Shown piece after piece: positions 4,989-6,125 of a DNA stretch of 6,125 nt (position 1 is the stretch's first letter; each line of letters opens with the position of its first letter). Under the pieces are notes generated by a model. It did not search any database and was not told where the DNA came from. It worked only from the letters and a program-made list of their open reading frames with translations. The stretch spans positions 498 to 6,622 of the forward strand of contig JAHFVB010000292.1 in assembly GCA_023264755.1 (NCBI GenBank). Reading direction: 5' to 3'. The DNA comes from Mycobacterium sp. Its GTDB lineage: Bacteria; Actinomycetota; Actinomycetes; Mycobacteriales; Mycobacteriaceae. Both the position numbers and the translations under genes were made by a program.

Positions 4989-6125
4989 GTGGCTGAGCCA
5001 AAGATCGCCAATACGACGACCACGGACGTGGTGCTCATTGGCGCCGGGATCATGAGCGCAACCCTGGGTGCCCTGCTGCGCCTGGTACAGCCGGACTGGT
5101 CGATCACCCTGGTCGAGCGCCTCGATGCGGCCGCGGCCGAGAGCAGCGACCCGTGGAACAACGCGGGTACCGGGCACTCGGCGCTGTGCGAGTTGAACTA
5201 CACGCCGCAGCGTTCCGACGGCACCATCGACATCAGCAAGGCGATTCACGTCAACGAGCAGTTCCAGGTCTCGCGCCAGTTCTGGGCCTCCGCCGTCGAG
5301 CGGGGCGTACTGCCCGACGTGCGCAGCTTCCTCAACCCGATCCCGCACGTGAGCTTCGTGCACGGGGCCAATCACATCGACTACCTCAAGCGTCGCTACG
5401 AGACCATGGTGACCAACCCGCTTTTCGCGTCCATGGAGCTCATCACCGACTCTGACGAATTCGCCCGCAGGCTGCCGCTGATGGCCGCCAAGCGCGACTT
5501 CTCCGAGCCGGTCGCGTTGAACTGGACGCAGAACGGCACCGACGTCGACTTCGGGTCGCTGTCGCGCCAGTTGATCGGCTTCGCGGCGCAGGGCGGCATG
5601 ACGACGTTGTTCGGCCACTCGGTCCGCGATCTGCACCAGGAATCCAACGGCAGCTGGACGTTGAAGGTCACCAACCGCCGCACCGGCGCCAAGCGCAAGC
5701 TCAACGCGAAGTTCGTCTTCGTCGGAGCCGGCGGTGGCGCCCTGCCGCTGCTGCAGAAGTCGGGCATCAAGGAAGCCAAGGGCTTCGGCGGCTTCCCGGT
5801 CAGCGGCCAGTGGTTGCGGACCGGGAATCCCGCGCTGGCCGCGGCGCACCAGGCCAAGGTCTACGGCGCTCCGCCGCTGGGCGCCCCGCCGATGTCCGTG
5901 CCGCACTTGGACACTCGCGTGATCAACGGCCGGTCCTACCTGTTGTTCGGCCCGTTCGCGGGATGGTCGCCGAAGTTCCTGAAGCAGGGCAAGGTGACCG
6001 ACCTGCCGTTCTCGGTGAAGCCCAACAACCTCGGCTCGATGCTCGGCGTCGGGCTGACCGAGATGAGTCTGGTCAAGTACCTGCTCGGTCAGCTGGTGCT
6101 CAGCGAGGCCGACCGGGTGGACGCG
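4989..6125 (+). CDS. mqo: Malate:quinone oxidoreductase, 3' end outside the window
   Basis: The first 379 residues are present and the frame is still open at the window end; mycobacterial Mqo is about 490 residues, so roughly the last 110 are missing. The enzyme is a peripheral, FAD-dependent membrane dehydrogenase that oxidises malate to oxaloacetate and passes electrons to (mena)quinone, acting in the TCA cycle and respiratory chain. The N-terminal Rossmann motif [13 protein letters not shown] (15-27) binds FAD, and VERLD (42-46) ends the second strand with an acidic residue. Family-typical segments follow: [18 protein letters not shown] (56-73), [10 protein letters not shown] (186-195), [15 protein letters not shown] (242-256), GFPVSGQWL (268-276) and [14 protein letters not shown] (299-312), then [15 protein letters not shown] (318-332). 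The start is GTG, with AAGG six bases upstream. It diverges from the hydrolase-mtr operon across 177 bp. No frameshift is seen in the part present. Confidence 0.95.
   Translation, partial: MAEPKIANTTTTDVVLIGAGIMSATLGALLRLVQPDWSITLVERLDAAAAESSDPWNNAGTGHSALCELNYTPQRSDGTIDISKAIHVNEQFQVSRQFWASAVERGVLPDVRSFLNPIPHVSFVHGANHIDYLKRRYETMVTNPLFASMELITDSDEFARRLPLMAAKRDFSEPVALNWTQNGTDVDFGSLSRQLIGFAAQGGMTTLFGHSVRDLHQESNGSWTLKVTNRRTGAKRKLNAKFVFVGAGGGALPLLQKSGIKEAKGFGGFPVSGQWLRTGNPALAAAHQAKVYGAPPLGAPPMSVPHLDTRVINGRSYLLFGPFAGWSPKFLKQGKVTDLPFSVKPNNLGSMLGVGLTEMSLVKYLLGQLVLSEADRVDA

Noticed and set aside
4821..5906. Minus-strand 361-codon frame opposite mqo
   Set aside because: It is antisense to a strongly recognisable mqo and has no domain. 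The mqo frame reads through without interruption.
1..6125. Mobile elements, CRISPR arrays, tRNA or rRNA genes, prophage or defence genes
   Set aside because: I saw no transposase motifs, terminal inverted repeats, regular spacer arrays, tRNA-like cloverleaf or rRNA-like stretches. The window is nearly filled by six housekeeping or regulatory genes of uniform GC-rich codon use.

Overview
The window is high-GC actinobacterial DNA, most likely from a mycobacterium (Mycolicibacterium/Mycobacterium type). The strongest evidence is a complete mycothione reductase, an enzyme of mycothiol-using actinobacteria. It sits beside an alpha/beta hydrolase, a NiCoT nickel permease and a malate:quinone oxidoreductase. 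From memory, this neighbourhood corresponds to Rv2852c-Rv2856 of M. tuberculosis (mqo, hydrolase, mtr, nicT). I could not run a database search, so the species is not determined.

Layout: (1) 8-730 (+), a FadR-type GntR regulator whose own targets probably lie upstream, outside the window. (2) 785-1129 (+), a small ArsR/SmtB-type repressor that may be translated from a leaderless mRNA. (3) 1130-1238, a compact control region holding a GC-rich hairpin, a perfect 8-bp inverted repeat and a SigA-like promoter whose -35 box lies inside that repeat. (4) 1239-2345 (+), the nickel/cobalt permease. (5) 2379-3770 (-), mycothione reductase, convergent with the permease. (6) 3774-4811 (-), an alpha/beta hydrolase that starts the mtr operon; only 3 bp separate the two genes. 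(7) 4812-4988, a divergent intergenic region with an array of 11-bp direct repeats. (8) 4989-6125 (+), malate:quinone oxidoreductase, cut off by the window end.

How it fits together: the ArsR protein, the operator/promoter and the NiCoT permease form a plausible self-contained metal-uptake switch, in which the repressor represses the importer gene directly downstream. The hydrolase-mtr operon supplies reduced mycothiol plus an uncharacterised hydrolase, and mqo feeds malate electrons to menaquinone. Nothing looks like a mobile element, CRISPR array, RNA gene or phage region. The protein families are known; the novelty is in the regulatory architecture and in some departures from family signatures (the His arrangement of the ArsR protein and a Gln in the fifth-helix signature of the permease).
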